Shown: in pieces, positions 49,625-59,313 of the stretch
Position numbering within the stretch: position 1 is the stretch's first letter
How the letters are laid out: each line of letters opens with the position of its first letter
Assembly: GCA_023400235.1 (NCBI GenBank)
Contig: JAEXFI010000047.1
Coordinates: forward strand, 1-64,000
From: Bacillota bacterium
GTDB lineage: Bacteria; Bacillota; Clostridia; Acetivibrionales; DSM-1351
DNA length: 64,000 bases
Reading direction: 5' to 3'
Notes under the pieces: generated by a model
What the model was told of the DNA's origin: nothing
What the model saw: only the letters and a program-made list of their open reading frames with translations
Databases searched by the model: none
Translations under genes and position numbers: made by a program

Positions 49625-51592
49625 TTATTTTATTTGGGCGACCTTGATTTTTTGAGGCCCGCCTTTTATCCCTTCAAAAGGACCTACAGTCATACTTCCT
49701 GCCGGTCTTGGGTTACCAAAGAAGTCTCTCTCGACACATAGGGGTGTCCCATCAGGATTTTCAAAAGGCACCTCAGGCTCAAAAGCAATTCCTAAGAAGT
49801 CAGTTGTAATAGTGACTGTCTCCACTTCCTTCAATCTATCAGCAAAATCAAACATGACATAAACATTCTCAGCCTCCGTTGTTATCTCTACCTGAGGTTT
49901 CAAGTCCGGGAACACCAAGGAAGCAGTTTCACTTTTATATGGTTTTGCATCATTAAAGTAAAGGTTGGAGCCGCAATACATGGGAAGACGCGCATTGGCA
50001 AATTCATCCACCGACCTGAGATCCTTGTACCAGATTTCATCCTTGGCAGGACATTCATCGTATATTTCCAGCCCTTTTGGAACACTGCCGTCTTCCTTAA
50101 CAATAATCCCGGGATGTACCCAATCCTTTACATCTATTTTCTTTTCCTGTTCCTCATTTTGAGGCTGCGTACCAGTAAAGATATTGTTATAATACCTGTT
50201 ATCTCCTCCAAGTATGGTCATAAGGCCATGTACACCTGTCTCATGGGCATAGTGGTATGGCGTGAACCGATTGGTAACTCTTGCAAAGGATACAAAGCCG
50301 CTGAACAGATTATGTACAAATGCACCTCCCTGTGACAAATCCAATATATTTTTCATAGAAAGCATAATATTATTGTCAACTAGATAGGGACCATGACTTA
50401 CTTCTACAAATAAATCAGCTGTATCGTTATCATACAGTAAATTGCCTGAAATTCGTGTACCCTGTGTCTGCCAGTCCATCCACAGACCACGGTCGGCATT
50501 GTGAATATGGTTGTTCAGAATATGAGTGTCCAAAGCAGCATGCAGCTTAATTCCGGCAACCTCGGCACCGTTAAACATCCTTTTGTGATGGATATTATAA
50601 ATGTGATTGTTGTAAATCTGACTGAATACTGCTCCCAAATGTCCGCATATGCCAGTTTGCTCGCAATCATGGATGACATTATTCCTTACAATATGTGAAC
50701 CGATGGTTTCCTTGTTCCACCCAATATGAACCGCATTGAAAATTACATCTCTCTCTCGCTGGGCCCCCTGCTTGGTTCCGATATTTGTCCACTCGTTATG
50801 ACCGGTAGAAATTTCCTTGCCCAGGCTTATACCTGAATTTTTTGCATTGCTTATTTCATTATCTTCAATAATCCAGCCCTTGCTCCAATGGGGACCTATG
50901 AGGCCTTCCTGGAGTGCAGTAGGAGGTGCCCAGTTGGGGGCAGCCATTGTCAAGTGAAACCCTCGGACAGTAATATAGTTTGTTTTAGTTTTTTCCGGCC
51001 AGAAGCAAAACTTTCGTACATTTATTTCTATAGTATTCCTGGAAGGATCGAATTCTCCAAAATTAGCATAAATCGTTGTATTTTCATCATCTGTCTCACA
51101 GTACCAGGTATGCAGAGACCACTGCGGCTCTCTTGCATCCTTGAAAGGCACAGGACTTAAAACTGCTTCCAGGTTCGCCGCCTCAAACATGGATTTTCCG
51201 TTTATATACACTTCTCCAAGGTGGAAAACTCTTTCCCTGCTTATAAACCAGTCACCGCTCACTACTTCCCTGTACGGGTTAAAGTCACCGAAATAGGTGT
51301 TTGGGATAACCGTTTTATATACAGTTCCCTGCAGTCCTACCCAGTCTGAAATCACCTCTGCTCCGGATATTACAACTTTTTCACCTGGTGCAGCTTCATA
51401 AACTATGCGTTCCTCGTCACTGTTTCCTCCTTTTACAGGCTTGACATGCTCCCTGTAAATACCTTCATGGACAGTTACGGTATCTCCTGCTTCCGCCAGC
51501 TCAGCAGCGTGCTGAATAGTCCTGAAAGGCCTGTTTAGAGAGCCCGCCCAGGTATCACATCCTTTAGGGGATACATGAAATTGATTTCCCAT
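49625..51592 (-). CDS. GH120 beta-xylosidase
   Basis: 655 residues from ATG 51592, 5 nt after AAGGAGG. A right-handed parallel beta-helix with an inserted beta-sandwich. It matches the GH120 enzyme XylC of Thermoanaerobacterium throughout: GDTVTVHEGIYREHVKP, FGDFNPYREVVSGDW, WAPPTALQEGLIGPHWSKGWIIEDN. The nucleophile Asp (GLWMDWQTQGTR, about residue 373) and acid/base Glu (LFVEVSHGPYLVD, about 397) are kept. No signal peptide, so it hydrolyses imported xylo-oligosaccharides in the cytosol. Confidence 0.88.
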   Translation of the reverse strand: MGNQFHVSPKGCDTWAGSLNRPFRTIQHAAELAEAGDTVTVHEGIYREHVKPVKGGNSDEERIVYEAAPGEKVVISGAEVISDWVGLQGTVYKTVIPNTYFGDFNPYREVVSGDWFISRERVFHLGEVYINGKSMFEAANLEAVLSPVPFKDAREPQWSLHTWYCETDDENTTIYANFGEFDPSRNTIEINVRKFCFWPEKTKTNYITVRGFHLTMAAPNWAPPTALQEGLIGPHWSKGWIIEDNEISNAKNSGISLGKEISTGHNEWTNIGTKQGAQRERDVIFNAVHIGWNKETIGSHIVRNNVIHDCEQTGICGHLGAVFSQIYNNHIYNIHHKRMFNGAEVAGIKLHAALDTHILNNHIHNADRGLWMDWQTQGTRISGNLLYDNDTADLFVEVSHGPYLVDNNIMLSMKNILDLSQGGAFVHNLFSGFVSFARVTNRFTPYHYAHETGVHGLMTILGGDNRYYNNIFTGTQPQNEEQEKKIDVKDWVHPGIIVKEDGSVPKGLEIYDECPAKDEIWYKDLRSVDEFANARLPMYCGSNLYFNDAKPYKSETASLVFPDLKPQVEITTEAENVYVMFDFADRLKEVETVTITTDFLGIAFEPEVPFENPDGTPLCVERDFFGNPRPAGSMTVGPFEGIKGGPQKIKVAQIK

Positions 51593-51658
51593 AAAAACCT
51601 CCTTATATAAGTCGACTAACATATGTTAAGTATCTGTTCCAAACAATCTGCCAGAGTT

Positions 51659-52540
51659 CTATTTTTCAGGCAGCATCCTCCAATTCACACCATCTGCTGA
51701 GGTCAGAAGTCCAAAGGTAGTGATGTTTTCTGCATTTTCGCCCATAAGTATCATCAGCCACTCATCCTTTTCCTTCCACACAAAAGGAGCTCCATATCTT
51801 GTTTCAATCCACTTCTGAGCTTCTATCCCTATTTTCCCCTCGAATTTCCAAGCATACAAATCCTTTGATGTACCGGTTGCCAGATGCTGATTCTTCAAGC
51901 CCTCACTGTAAATCATGATCCATTCATCGTCCTGCCGAATGACAACAACATTTTCCACTCCGTCGGGGGCATCCTTTCCAACACCGATCAGCGGTTCATC
52001 TATGGTAAGTATAGTCCATTGGCGCAGCTGAACATCTTTAGTTATGGCATGTCCAACCAGATTTGTATGTCCGGAGTAATTTATCAGATCGGTACCTACA
52101 AAGTAACAGTGAAGAGTATCTCCATCAACTACAAAGGTGGGGTCTATGGTTCTTTTTGCCTGATTCCACGGCAGTTCAACAGCCTCTTCCATGAAGAATT
52201 CAGGTTCCGACCAGTGAATCAGATCCTCAGACTGGCTGAAACAAAGCTTTGTGGGCTTCTCCGGATATGACTGATAAGGAAGTATATATCTTCCTCCCCA
52301 AAAAATAACATCCCCTGGTGAAGCATATCCTTTTGGTGAAATATCCCTGTCATTTTCAAAGGTTACAAAATCCTTTGTGAATACATGTCCTATGGACCAG
52401 TTCTCGGGCTTACTCCAATCCTTGTTTGAAAAACGAGAATAAAACAGGTGATAGCCCTCGCTCGTCTTGTAAACCGAAGGATCACGCAGATTATCACTTC
52501 TGCTCCAAACCGGATTCTTTAGATTTTTTAAGTTCAACAT
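51659..52540 (-). CDS. Five-bladed beta-propeller glycosidase (GH43/GH32-like)
   Basis: 293 residues from ATG 52540, six nt after the GGGAG that ends the leader repeat; the longer frame runs through the repeat. Propeller blades with NLRDPSVYKTSEGYHLFYSRF (probable nucleophile Asp), AKRTIDPTFVVDGDTLHCYFVG (transition-state Asp) and DAPDGVENVVVIRQDDEWIMIYSEG (Glu). Clan GH-F/GH-J style; exact family and linkage not assignable. No signal peptide. Lies between an importer and a beta-xylosidase gene, so it likely trims side-chain or xylose-linked oligosaccharides. Confidence 0.75.
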   Translation of the reverse strand: MLNLKNLKNPVWSRSDNLRDPSVYKTSEGYHLFYSRFSNKDWSKPENWSIGHVFTKDFVTFENDRDISPKGYASPGDVIFWGGRYILPYQSYPEKPTKLCFSQSEDLIHWSEPEFFMEEAVELPWNQAKRTIDPTFVVDGDTLHCYFVGTDLINYSGHTNLVGHAITKDVQLRQWTILTIDEPLIGVGKDAPDGVENVVVIRQDDEWIMIYSEGLKNQHLATGTSKDLYAWKFEGKIGIEAQKWIETRYGAPFVWKEKDEWLMILMGENAENITTFGLLTSADGVNWRMLPEK

Positions 52541-52546
52541 ATAAAT

Positions 52547-52659
52547 CTCCCATCTACGCGCATAGCGCGTACACAAATAGTAATGAAAGACACGCAGTGG
52601 CTTTTGCTGCGTGAAATCCATTTTAACATGCCACGTGTATCTTTCACGCTTATACCTCG
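52547..52659 (-). repeat. Three-hairpin leader repeat, glycosidase copy
   Basis: On the minus strand: GCGTGAAA/TTTCACGC stem, GCAGCAAAAGCCACTGC, TACGCGCTATGCGCGTA, then GATGGGAGATTTAT and the ATG. Very close to the hexokinase copy over its full length. Confidence 0.88.
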
Positions 52660-52763
52660 TTTCAATAGAATATGTGGCCTGCACCGGAATGCTCTGGCCA
52701 AGGCCAGGCCGGCATTGTTCAAAAGTATGGTTTTGGTTTTACCTCCGCAGCTGCCCTCGTTAT

Positions 52764-52802
52764 GAATAAGAGCAGAGAATTCTTCATTCCCCGCTCTTAT
52801 TC
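52764..52802 (-). other. Intercistronic hairpin after the binding-protein gene
   Basis: GAATAAGAGC and GCTCTTATTC pair perfectly (10 bp). No T-run follows, so it is more likely an mRNA processing or stabilising hairpin that keeps the binding-protein message abundant than a full terminator. Confidence 0.6.
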
Positions 52803-52827
52803 CTTAACTATCTGTTATGTTAAAATA

Positions 52828-54435
52828 TTATTTGTTATAGCGGTCATAAGCGGCCTGTTCCACCTTAAGCACATCTTCTATTCCCATGGCATTGATCTTC
52901 TTGACAAAGTCATCAAACTTTTCAATCGGTTCCCTGCCCATGACAAATTTATCCATCATTTCGTCCTTATAGGTCTGTATTTCCGTATATTTGCTGTTTA
53001 TGACATCTCTCTCATCCTCTGTGAAGGAAAGTGCAGGAATTGTTGGTCTTATATACTTTTCCATTTCATTTCTGTACTGGACATACTTTGCATCCATAAG
53101 AGCATCTTCATAGCCTATGTCCTGTCTATAAGCCCATTCTCTGTGCCCGAAAACATTAAGCATGGACAGTACTGATCTTCCCTGAGAGTCCTTGGCTACG
53201 GCATCGGTATATTTAGGTTCGCCGTTTACCATGCTATAGGTCAACCCATCAATACCAAAGTTCATTAACATACTGCCTTCCTCACTATAAAAATAGTCAA
53301 AAAGCTTAACAATTTCATCCTTATATTTGGAATCTTTACTAATTGCCGTGTAACCTCTTACAGGCTGCATCTGGCTTGTGGTCATCTGTACTCCTGTAGG
53401 TCCCTTTGGCGGTGGTACTACCACCAGATTTGCATTTGCATTCGAGGTTGTCTTTCTTATGGCATCACCTAAGGAATAAGCACGAGCAGTGGTATCCTGG
53501 CAGGAACCTGCAATATCACCTGTCAATCTTGAGAGCCAGACCTTTGTATCATTCGTTGCGTATTCAGGGTCTATAAGGCCTTCCTTATACAGTTTACTGA
53601 TAAATGCCAGGGCATCCTTGCATCTGGGGTCCGTATAGGCATATTTCACTTTATTATCTTCTATGAAAAACTGTTCATTTGCTTCAAATCCGCTTATTCC
53701 AAAAGCCTCCATAAAGGACAGGACTCCTGCCTTGGTATTTCTGGTGGTGTAAGGGATTTCATCCGGCTTTCCATTTCCATTGGGGTCTTTTTCCTTAAAG
53801 GCCTTAAGCATGTTATACCAGTCATCCAAGGTTTCAGGCTGTTTCAGGTTTAAATTCTGCAGCCAATCTTCTCTGACCATCCAAACCTTAAAGGTCCTTA
53901 CCGCACCGATGAAGGGGAAGAAATAGTCTTTTCCGTCAGAAGCTCTTAAATCCTTTATATATCCGGGATTGTCCGCAAGAATTTTTTTGAAGTTCGGAGC
54001 ATTCTGCTCAATACGCTCATCCAGAGGCTCAAAAATTCCCTGCTCAGCCACTTTAAGCATATCATCCCTGAAGGGGCTCACAACAACATCCGGGATACTG
54101 CCGGAAGCAATAGTCACATTGAACTTCTCACGAAACTGATCTTCTGTTGCAGGACCAGGAATAAAATCAAAGGAGACATTGGTTCTCTTGGTGATTTCCT
54201 GAATAATTGGCAGGTCCATACTAATTGCCTGGTCGGCGGAATCTTGCAGGAACATACTGATTGTAATAGGTTTTGCAATAATTTTGCCATCTGCTTCTGC
54301 TGTATTCACAGCCTGACCTGATGTTTCTCCGGACTGAGCCCCCTCTTTGGGCGCACCGCATCCTGCTAAAAAGGATATGACCAACGCAGTTGATAAAGCA
54401 AATGATACTGCTCTTTTCCATTTTAACCCAATCAT
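52828..54435 (-). CDS. Extracellular sugar-binding lipoprotein of an ABC importer
   Basis: 535 residues. Signal with lipobox FLAGC; mature part is a large two-lobed family 1 binding protein like LplA-type clostridial and Bacillus oligosaccharide receptors (DVVVSPFRDDMLKVAEQGIFEPLDERIEQNAPNF; LKAFKEKDPNGNGKPDEIPYTT). Ligand is probably xylo-oligosaccharides, judged from the following glycosidase genes. Third gene after the two permeases. No ATPase gene is nearby, so a shared one such as MsmX is likely used. Confidence 0.9.
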   Translation of the reverse strand: MIGLKWKRAVSFALSTALVISFLAGCGAPKEGAQSGETSGQAVNTAEADGKIIAKPITISMFLQDSADQAISMDLPIIQEITKRTNVSFDFIPGPATEDQFREKFNVTIASGSIPDVVVSPFRDDMLKVAEQGIFEPLDERIEQNAPNFKKILADNPGYIKDLRASDGKDYFFPFIGAVRTFKVWMVREDWLQNLNLKQPETLDDWYNMLKAFKEKDPNGNGKPDEIPYTTRNTKAGVLSFMEAFGISGFEANEQFFIEDNKVKYAYTDPRCKDALAFISKLYKEGLIDPEYATNDTKVWLSRLTGDIAGSCQDTTARAYSLGDAIRKTTSNANANLVVVPPPKGPTGVQMTTSQMQPVRGYTAISKDSKYKDEIVKLFDYFYSEEGSMLMNFGIDGLTYSMVNGEPKYTDAVAKDSQGRSVLSMLNVFGHREWAYRQDIGYEDALMDAKYVQYRNEMEKYIRPTIPALSFTEDERDVINSKYTEIQTYKDEMMDKFVMGREPIEKFDDFVKKINAMGIEDVLKVEQAAYDRYNK

Positions 54436-54534
54436 AAAAATCCTCCCTGTTTTGTAAATTATTTATAAACATCTCTATATAGATTCCCCATTTATAAATA
54501 AGGAATTTATAAGCCTTATATTAATTAACTTTAA

Positions 54535-55404
54535 TTACCCTTTCACTGAACCAATCATAATACCGCTGATAAAATACTTCTGCACAAATGGGTAAAGCAG
54601 CATGATAGGTATTGTGGCAACCATAATAGTTGCATATCTGATGGATTCACTTACCTGATCCGAGCCTTTTACCAGGTCAATAGACAAATCATTGGTCTGA
54701 TTCTGAATGACTATATCCCGCAGAATAATCTGGATTGGCACCAGTTCCCTGTCCCGGAGGTATATCATTGCAGGAAAGTAGCTGTTCCATTGATATACCG
54801 CATAAAATAATCCGATTGTGACAAGTCCCGGCACTGCCAGCGGCAGAATAATGATAAACAGTATCTGCAAATGGTTGCAACCATCCAGGGCTGCCGATTC
54901 TTCCAGCTCATACGGTATTTGCTCGAAAAAGTTCTTCAGGATTACCAGATTGAAGGAGGAAATAGCTGTAGGAAGTAATATTGACCACACTGTATTATAC
55001 AGGCCCAACCCTCTCACAACAAGAAAGGTTGGAATCATACCTGCACTAAAAAGCATAGCTACTACTACCACCTTCGTAAGAAAGTCCTTGCCCGGAAAGT
55101 ACCTCCTGGACAGCGGATAAGCACCCAGAATGCTGAGCAAAAGGCTTATAGCAGTTCCTGCAAGGGTGTAAAATACTGTGTTGATATAGGATCTCCCAAT
55201 CATAGGATAGGCAAGCACCCTTTTGTAAGCTTCCAGGTTAAAGCCCATAGGAATAATGCCCACCTTGCCCTGTGCCAAAAACTCATAGCTGCTTAAGGAT
55301 GCTGCCAATACATAGGCTACAGGGTATAAGGCAATTATCATGCTGACTGTCAGTATGGAATAGTTAATTATTTGAAATATAATGCGGCTTTTTGATTCTT
55401 TCAT
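54535..55404 (-). CDS. Carbohydrate ABC transporter permease (MalG type)
   Basis: About 289 residues. Six membrane helices; the ATPase-contact EAA loop reads ELEESAALDGCNHLQILFIIILPLAVPGL. It ends YFISGIMIGSVKG, typical of LplC-like subunits. The start is uncertain: ATG 55404 lies 13 nt after GGGAGG, while ATG 55416 is only one nt from it. The longer frame to 55548 overlaps the other permease and is less likely. Confidence 0.88.
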   Translation of the reverse strand: MKESKSRIIFQIINYSILTVSMIIALYPVAYVLAASLSSYEFLAQGKVGIIPMGFNLEAYKRVLAYPMIGRSYINTVFYTLAGTAISLLLSILGAYPLSRRYFPGKDFLTKVVVVAMLFSAGMIPTFLVVRGLGLYNTVWSILLPTAISSFNLVILKNFFEQIPYELEESAALDGCNHLQILFIIILPLAVPGLVTIGLFYAVYQWNSYFPAMIYLRDRELVPIQIILRDIVIQNQTNDLSIDLVKGSDQVSESIRYATIMVATIPIMLLYPFVQKYFISGIMIGSVKG

Positions 55405-55513
55405 GATTATTTCCATGCCTCCCATCTCGCACAAAACTCCATGAAAGTCACGGCATGGAATCGGTGCCACCTTTTTTTCTGTTTCAAAATTCCTTTCAAC
55501 CTTTGCTCCCCCT

Positions 55514-56494
55514 TTACCACAAGCTGGTTTCAGTATACTTTTTAGCAAGCTTGTTTGCCGTTATAACCAGTATAAGTCCGATTATTGACTGAAAGAAGCC
55601 AACAGCCGAAGCAAAACTGTAATCACCGTTTAGTATTCCTCGCCGGTAAACGTAAGTACTTATAACATCCGCTGTGGAATATACGCTTGGATTATATAAA
55701 AGTATTATGGTTTCATACCCCACCTCCAAGAGACTTCCAAGTCTCATTAGAAGCAGTATTACTATTGTGGGTGATATGCCCGGTAGTGTAATATGCCACA
55801 GCTGGCTCCACCTCCCGGCACCGTCAATCTTTGCCGCTTCATAGAGCTCAGGATTTATTCCCGTAAGCGAAGCCAGATAAATAATTGCACTGTACCCTGT
55901 AGTTTGCCAGATTACCATTAAGGTATATATTATCCAGAAATACGAGGGTTCAGTTAAAAAGTTGATTTTCTCCATTCCAAGCTTTGAAATAATGCTGTTT
56001 ACAACACCTGTAGTAGGCGAGAGAAAAACGACTACGATGCCTACCACCACCACACTTGAAATAAAGTTTGGCAGGTATGTGACAGACTGCACCAATCTTT
56101 TAAACGATTTTTTTCCTATTTCATTCAGAAGCAATGCAAGAATAATCGGAGCAGTAAAGCCAAGTAAGATTTGTAAAAAATTAATGGCCAACGTATTTCT
56201 GATTAATCTCCAAAAGAAAACGGAATGTGTGAATTGGTTAAAATAATCAAGCCCCACCCATTTGCTTCCCATTAACCCCAGCGCAGGCTGATATTTTTTT
56301 ACAGATATAATTAATGCCCCAAGTAATGGTATATAACGAAAACAAACATAATAAATAAAAACAGGTACAAACATAAGTAATAAGGGGTAGCTTGATTTCA
56401 GCATCTTTATTTTACCTGGGTTTTTGAAAAACATTTTGTTAAGATGCTTTTTTGACTTACCCTTCCCTACATTATCAGCAGGTATGATTTGCAT
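55514..56494 (-). CDS. Carbohydrate ABC transporter permease (MalF/LplB type)
   Basis: 326 residues, six membrane helices after a basic N-terminus; EAA loop LYEAAKIDGAGRWSQLWHITLPGISPT. Opens with YPLLLMFVPVFIYYVCFRYIPLLGALISVKKY-like sequence usual in LplB proteins. First gene of the importer operon, ribosome site TGGAGG. Confidence 0.9.
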   Translation of the reverse strand: MQIIPADNVGKGKSKKHLNKMFFKNPGKIKMLKSSYPLLLMFVPVFIYYVCFRYIPLLGALIISVKKYQPALGLMGSKWVGLDYFNQFTHSVFFWRLIRNTLAINFLQILLGFTAPIILALLLNEIGKKSFKRLVQSVTYLPNFISSVVVVGIVVVFLSPTTGVVNSIISKLGMEKINFLTEPSYFWIIYTLMVIWQTTGYSAIIYLASLTGINPELYEAAKIDGAGRWSQLWHITLPGISPTIVILLLMRLGSLLEVGYETIILLYNPSVYSTADVISTYVYRRGILNGDYSFASAVGFFQSIIGLILVITANKLAKKYTETSLW

Positions 56495-56753
56495 ATAAAT
56501 CCTCCATTTCGTTTCGGTATCTGGTGCATCTGCTGCAACTTTACTGCAAAACCATGCTCACGTAAAGGTTACAATTTTATGATTTTGGGTTGGATTTATA
56601 GATTCAGCATGGATATTTTTATGATTATCAGCCTGGAGATGTATTCCGGTAAAAAACGCCGCAGCATCTCTAAAAACAGGGTCAGCTCCAGGTCAGCTCC
56701 TCATACAAACTTACCGGAAATTCACTTAACAGGCTATTTCCTTTACATAACAA
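56495..56753 (-). other. Gene-free gap upstream of the importer
   Basis: AT-rich, presumably holding the importer promoter. Apart from a direct repeat of GGTCAGCTCC (56680-56689 and 56691-56700, period 11) I see no structure. Confidence 0.5.
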
Positions 56754-56797
56754 AAGGGAGCATCGCTCACTACTTTAAGTAGTTTTCCGACACTCCC
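56754..56797 (-). terminator. Terminator of the AraC-type sensor gene
   Basis: On the minus strand GGGAG and CTCCC enclose a second stem ACTACTT/AAGTAGT; TTTTGTTAT follows. Confidence 0.7.
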
Positions 56798-56853
56798 TCA
56801 GAATAATCTTCTCCTGCAAGTGGAATATTTAAAACATGTTGACTTTGTTAACA

Positions 56854-59202
56854 CTACATATCTCTGAATAACCCTGGTGATACACCTATATATTTTTTAA
56901 AAGTTTTACTGAAGCTGTTGGCATTAATATATCCCACAGCTTCTGCTACCTGCGCTACTGTCATTGATGTGGCAGTCAGCAGCAGCTTGGCCTTCTCAAC
57001 TCTGAACTTATTAATAAAATCCACAAAATTGGTCCCTGAAATTTCTTTAAAAATAAAGCTCAGGTAAGACGGTGACAGGTCTACAACCTCTGCTGCCCTT
57101 TCAAGGGAAAGCTCCTTTTGATAATTTTCCTCCACAAACACTTTTATTTTTTCGTATACCTTCGTATTCTGAGAATTCTTTCGATCATTGGCGTAATTAG
57201 ATATAGATCTGAAAATAAAATTAATATAGTCTTTTTTTTCGTCAACTATACTTTTTGCTGTCATTTCTGAATAAATATCAATTTCTTCTCCGAATATTTT
57301 TGTAATTGCAGCCTGCATTTCATAAATGGACCGGATTGCAGTACCAACCAGAGCGCTGAACAAATTATTTATCATCTCCGGCGTCATGGATTTTTTATCA
57401 AGATTGTCCGTAATGATTTGCGAAAGAGTCTGATTCGCTGCCGCAATATCCCCAGATTTCAGAATAGTTACCAGCTGCTTTTCCTTTTCAATTGAGTATT
57501 CAAAATTATTGCCGCCAATATTACTCACTTCATCAATGTAGATAACAGTGTTTTGTCCCTTGACTATCTTGTATTTAAGAGCATGAAGTGCTTCCACAAA
57601 GGACATGGAGCATTCTTCCATGCTATTGTAGCGACGCCCTACTCCAATGGTAAAAGTCAATTCATGGTTGTTTTTGAAGTAATCCCTGACTTTTAACAGA
57701 TACCCATTGATTCCCTCTAATTCATAAAAGCTCTCATCAGAGTTTAATATGCAGGCAAAAATACACTCATCCTTCTGAACGGGATAACATTTTACATTTT
57801 CATTCAAGGCCTCTCCGGCAAGCTCCTCCATCTTTTGAACAAAATTCAGATTCAGCTTCCGATGCCTTTTTAATGTTTCAGATGCATAGTCATCTACTTC
57901 AAAAACGATAATCTGAAAAAGCGGAAAGGGCATATCAACACCTGCTTCGCTTCCTATCTCCCTGTAACGCTCCTTTGTAACCCTGCCGTTTGTTATATCA
58001 TTTAAAAACTTTTCTCTCAATATGGAACGGCTTTTATTAAAGGAGTCCCTCAGGCTTTCGTTCTCATTGTATACATAACTTATGATCCTGTTGATGAACT
58101 TCAACTCATCCTTGCTGTTTTCCTTATGATTATCCAGCTTTTTATTGTTCATAATGCTAATATAATTTAAAATATCATTAATGGGATTGTAGAGCCGTTT
58201 CACCAGAAAGTAGGCTAAAATTATACTTACAAGCATGCTCATCAGAGCCACAAATATGGTCACATTCCTGATGCCGTTTGCTCTTTGTGAAATGTAACCG
58301 GTAGGTGTGACAGATATATAATTCCAGTCATTTGCCTTGGACTTGATAAATTGGACTGTAAAGGGTTTTCCGTCAAACTTAATGTCAATAGTTCCCTGAG
58401 CCGAGTCCATTCTGTCCAAGGTGTTTTCCAGTACAGTTCTGGCCAGCTTCTGCTCCTTGTTTTCCTGAAATGCTTTTTCATTTGTAAATATGACATTTTT
58501 ATGAGAGTCTGCAATGTAATTGATTACTACCTTTTCTTCAGTATTTCCTCCCATTTGCTTATAAAAAAATTGCTCATCCAGGTTCACCACCAGCGTTCCC
58601 TTTGGCCGAAGCTCATTTACAGGCAATGACTTCAAAAACACAACTACCGGAATCCTGAGGAGATCACGCCCTATCTCCTGTCTTCCGGCTGAATGAAAAC
58701 CCGAATTCTGCTGGAAAATCTCTTTCCAGACAATATTAGTATAATATCTGCAGACCTCGTTAAAAAATAATTTGGAATCATACTTTCCCTGGTTCTCCAA
58801 AACCAGGTCGGCCTTGTTAAAATGCACCCAAATGCTGGCTATATTGTCATTGTTGGCCTTAATTGAATTTAAATAGGTAATAATATCCCGGTATACATCG
58901 GCTTCATAGTATGAATCTTCCCGGGAAATATATAGGGCCTTGGTTATTCTGCGGTCCAGTGATGCTTGCATGGCAATGCTCTCAACTGATTTTATCTCCC
59001 TGTCGATACCTTCCTGCGCCTGTTTCAATACCAGCATGTTGTTGCTTTTTACTTCTTTTATCATCATGTTTGTAGAATTCCAATAGGAAATGCATGCCAC
59101 AACCAGAACAGATGCCAAAACAAGACCCATGGTTGAGAAAAATATCCTTATAAAAATACTGTTCATTTTGAAACTGGTAAAGCTTTGTGGCAAAAGTTTC
59201 AT
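56854..59202 (-). CDS. Membrane sensor with AraC-type DNA-binding domain
   Basis: 782 residues in one chain: membrane helix at about 18-40, external Cache-like sensor about 45-300, second helix about 305-327, a linker with coiled-coil parts, then an AraC HTH pair at 685-782 (LSLERAAEVVDLSPSYLSFIFKEISG...MTVAQVAEAVGYINANSFSKTFKKYIGVSPGLFRDM). Related to YesS-type regulators that sense sugars or a binding protein outside and activate ABC importer operons. It lies directly upstream of such an operon, the likely target. Confidence 0.9.
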   Translation of the reverse strand: MKLLPQSFTSFKMNSIFIRIFFSTMGLVLASVLVVACISYWNSTNMMIKEVKSNNMLVLKQAQEGIDREIKSVESIAMQASLDRRITKALYISREDSYYEADVYRDIITYLNSIKANNDNIASIWVHFNKADLVLENQGKYDSKLFFNEVCRYYTNIVWKEIFQQNSGFHSAGRQEIGRDLLRIPVVVFLKSLPVNELRPKGTLVVNLDEQFFYKQMGGNTEEKVVINYIADSHKNVIFTNEKAFQENKEQKLARTVLENTLDRMDSAQGTIDIKFDGKPFTVQFIKSKANDWNYISVTPTGYISQRANGIRNVTIFVALMSMLVSIILAYFLVKRLYNPINDILNYISIMNNKKLDNHKENSKDELKFINRIISYVYNENESLRDSFNKSRSILREKFLNDITNGRVTKERYREIGSEAGVDMPFPLFQIIVFEVDDYASETLKRHRKLNLNFVQKMEELAGEALNENVKCYPVQKDECIFACILNSDESFYELEGINGYLLKVRDYFKNNHELTFTIGVGRRYNSMEECSMSFVEALHALKYKIVKGQNTVIYIDEVSNIGGNNFEYSIEKEKQLVTILKSGDIAAANQTLSQIITDNLDKKSMTPEMINNLFSALVGTAIRSIYEMQAAITKIFGEEIDIYSEMTAKSIVDEKKDYINFIFRSISNYANDRKNSQNTKVYEKIKVFVEENYQKELSLERAAEVVDLSPSYLSFIFKEISGTNFVDFINKFRVEKAKLLLTATSMTVAQVAEAVGYINANSFSKTFKKYIGVSPGLFRDM

Positions 59203-59313
59203 AAAACCTCCTGCAATATGTGACTTTTAGTGTTACAGACCACTAGATTTTATGTGAGTGTTTTTTACCTTGCGCCTGAAGTAAATTCTACATTATGCTA
59301 AAACACATTATGC

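Noticed and set aside
52672..53175. Plus-strand ORF opposite the end of the binding-protein gene
   Set aside because: Overlaps the coding end of a clear lipoprotein gene and the intercistronic hairpin; no ribosome site.
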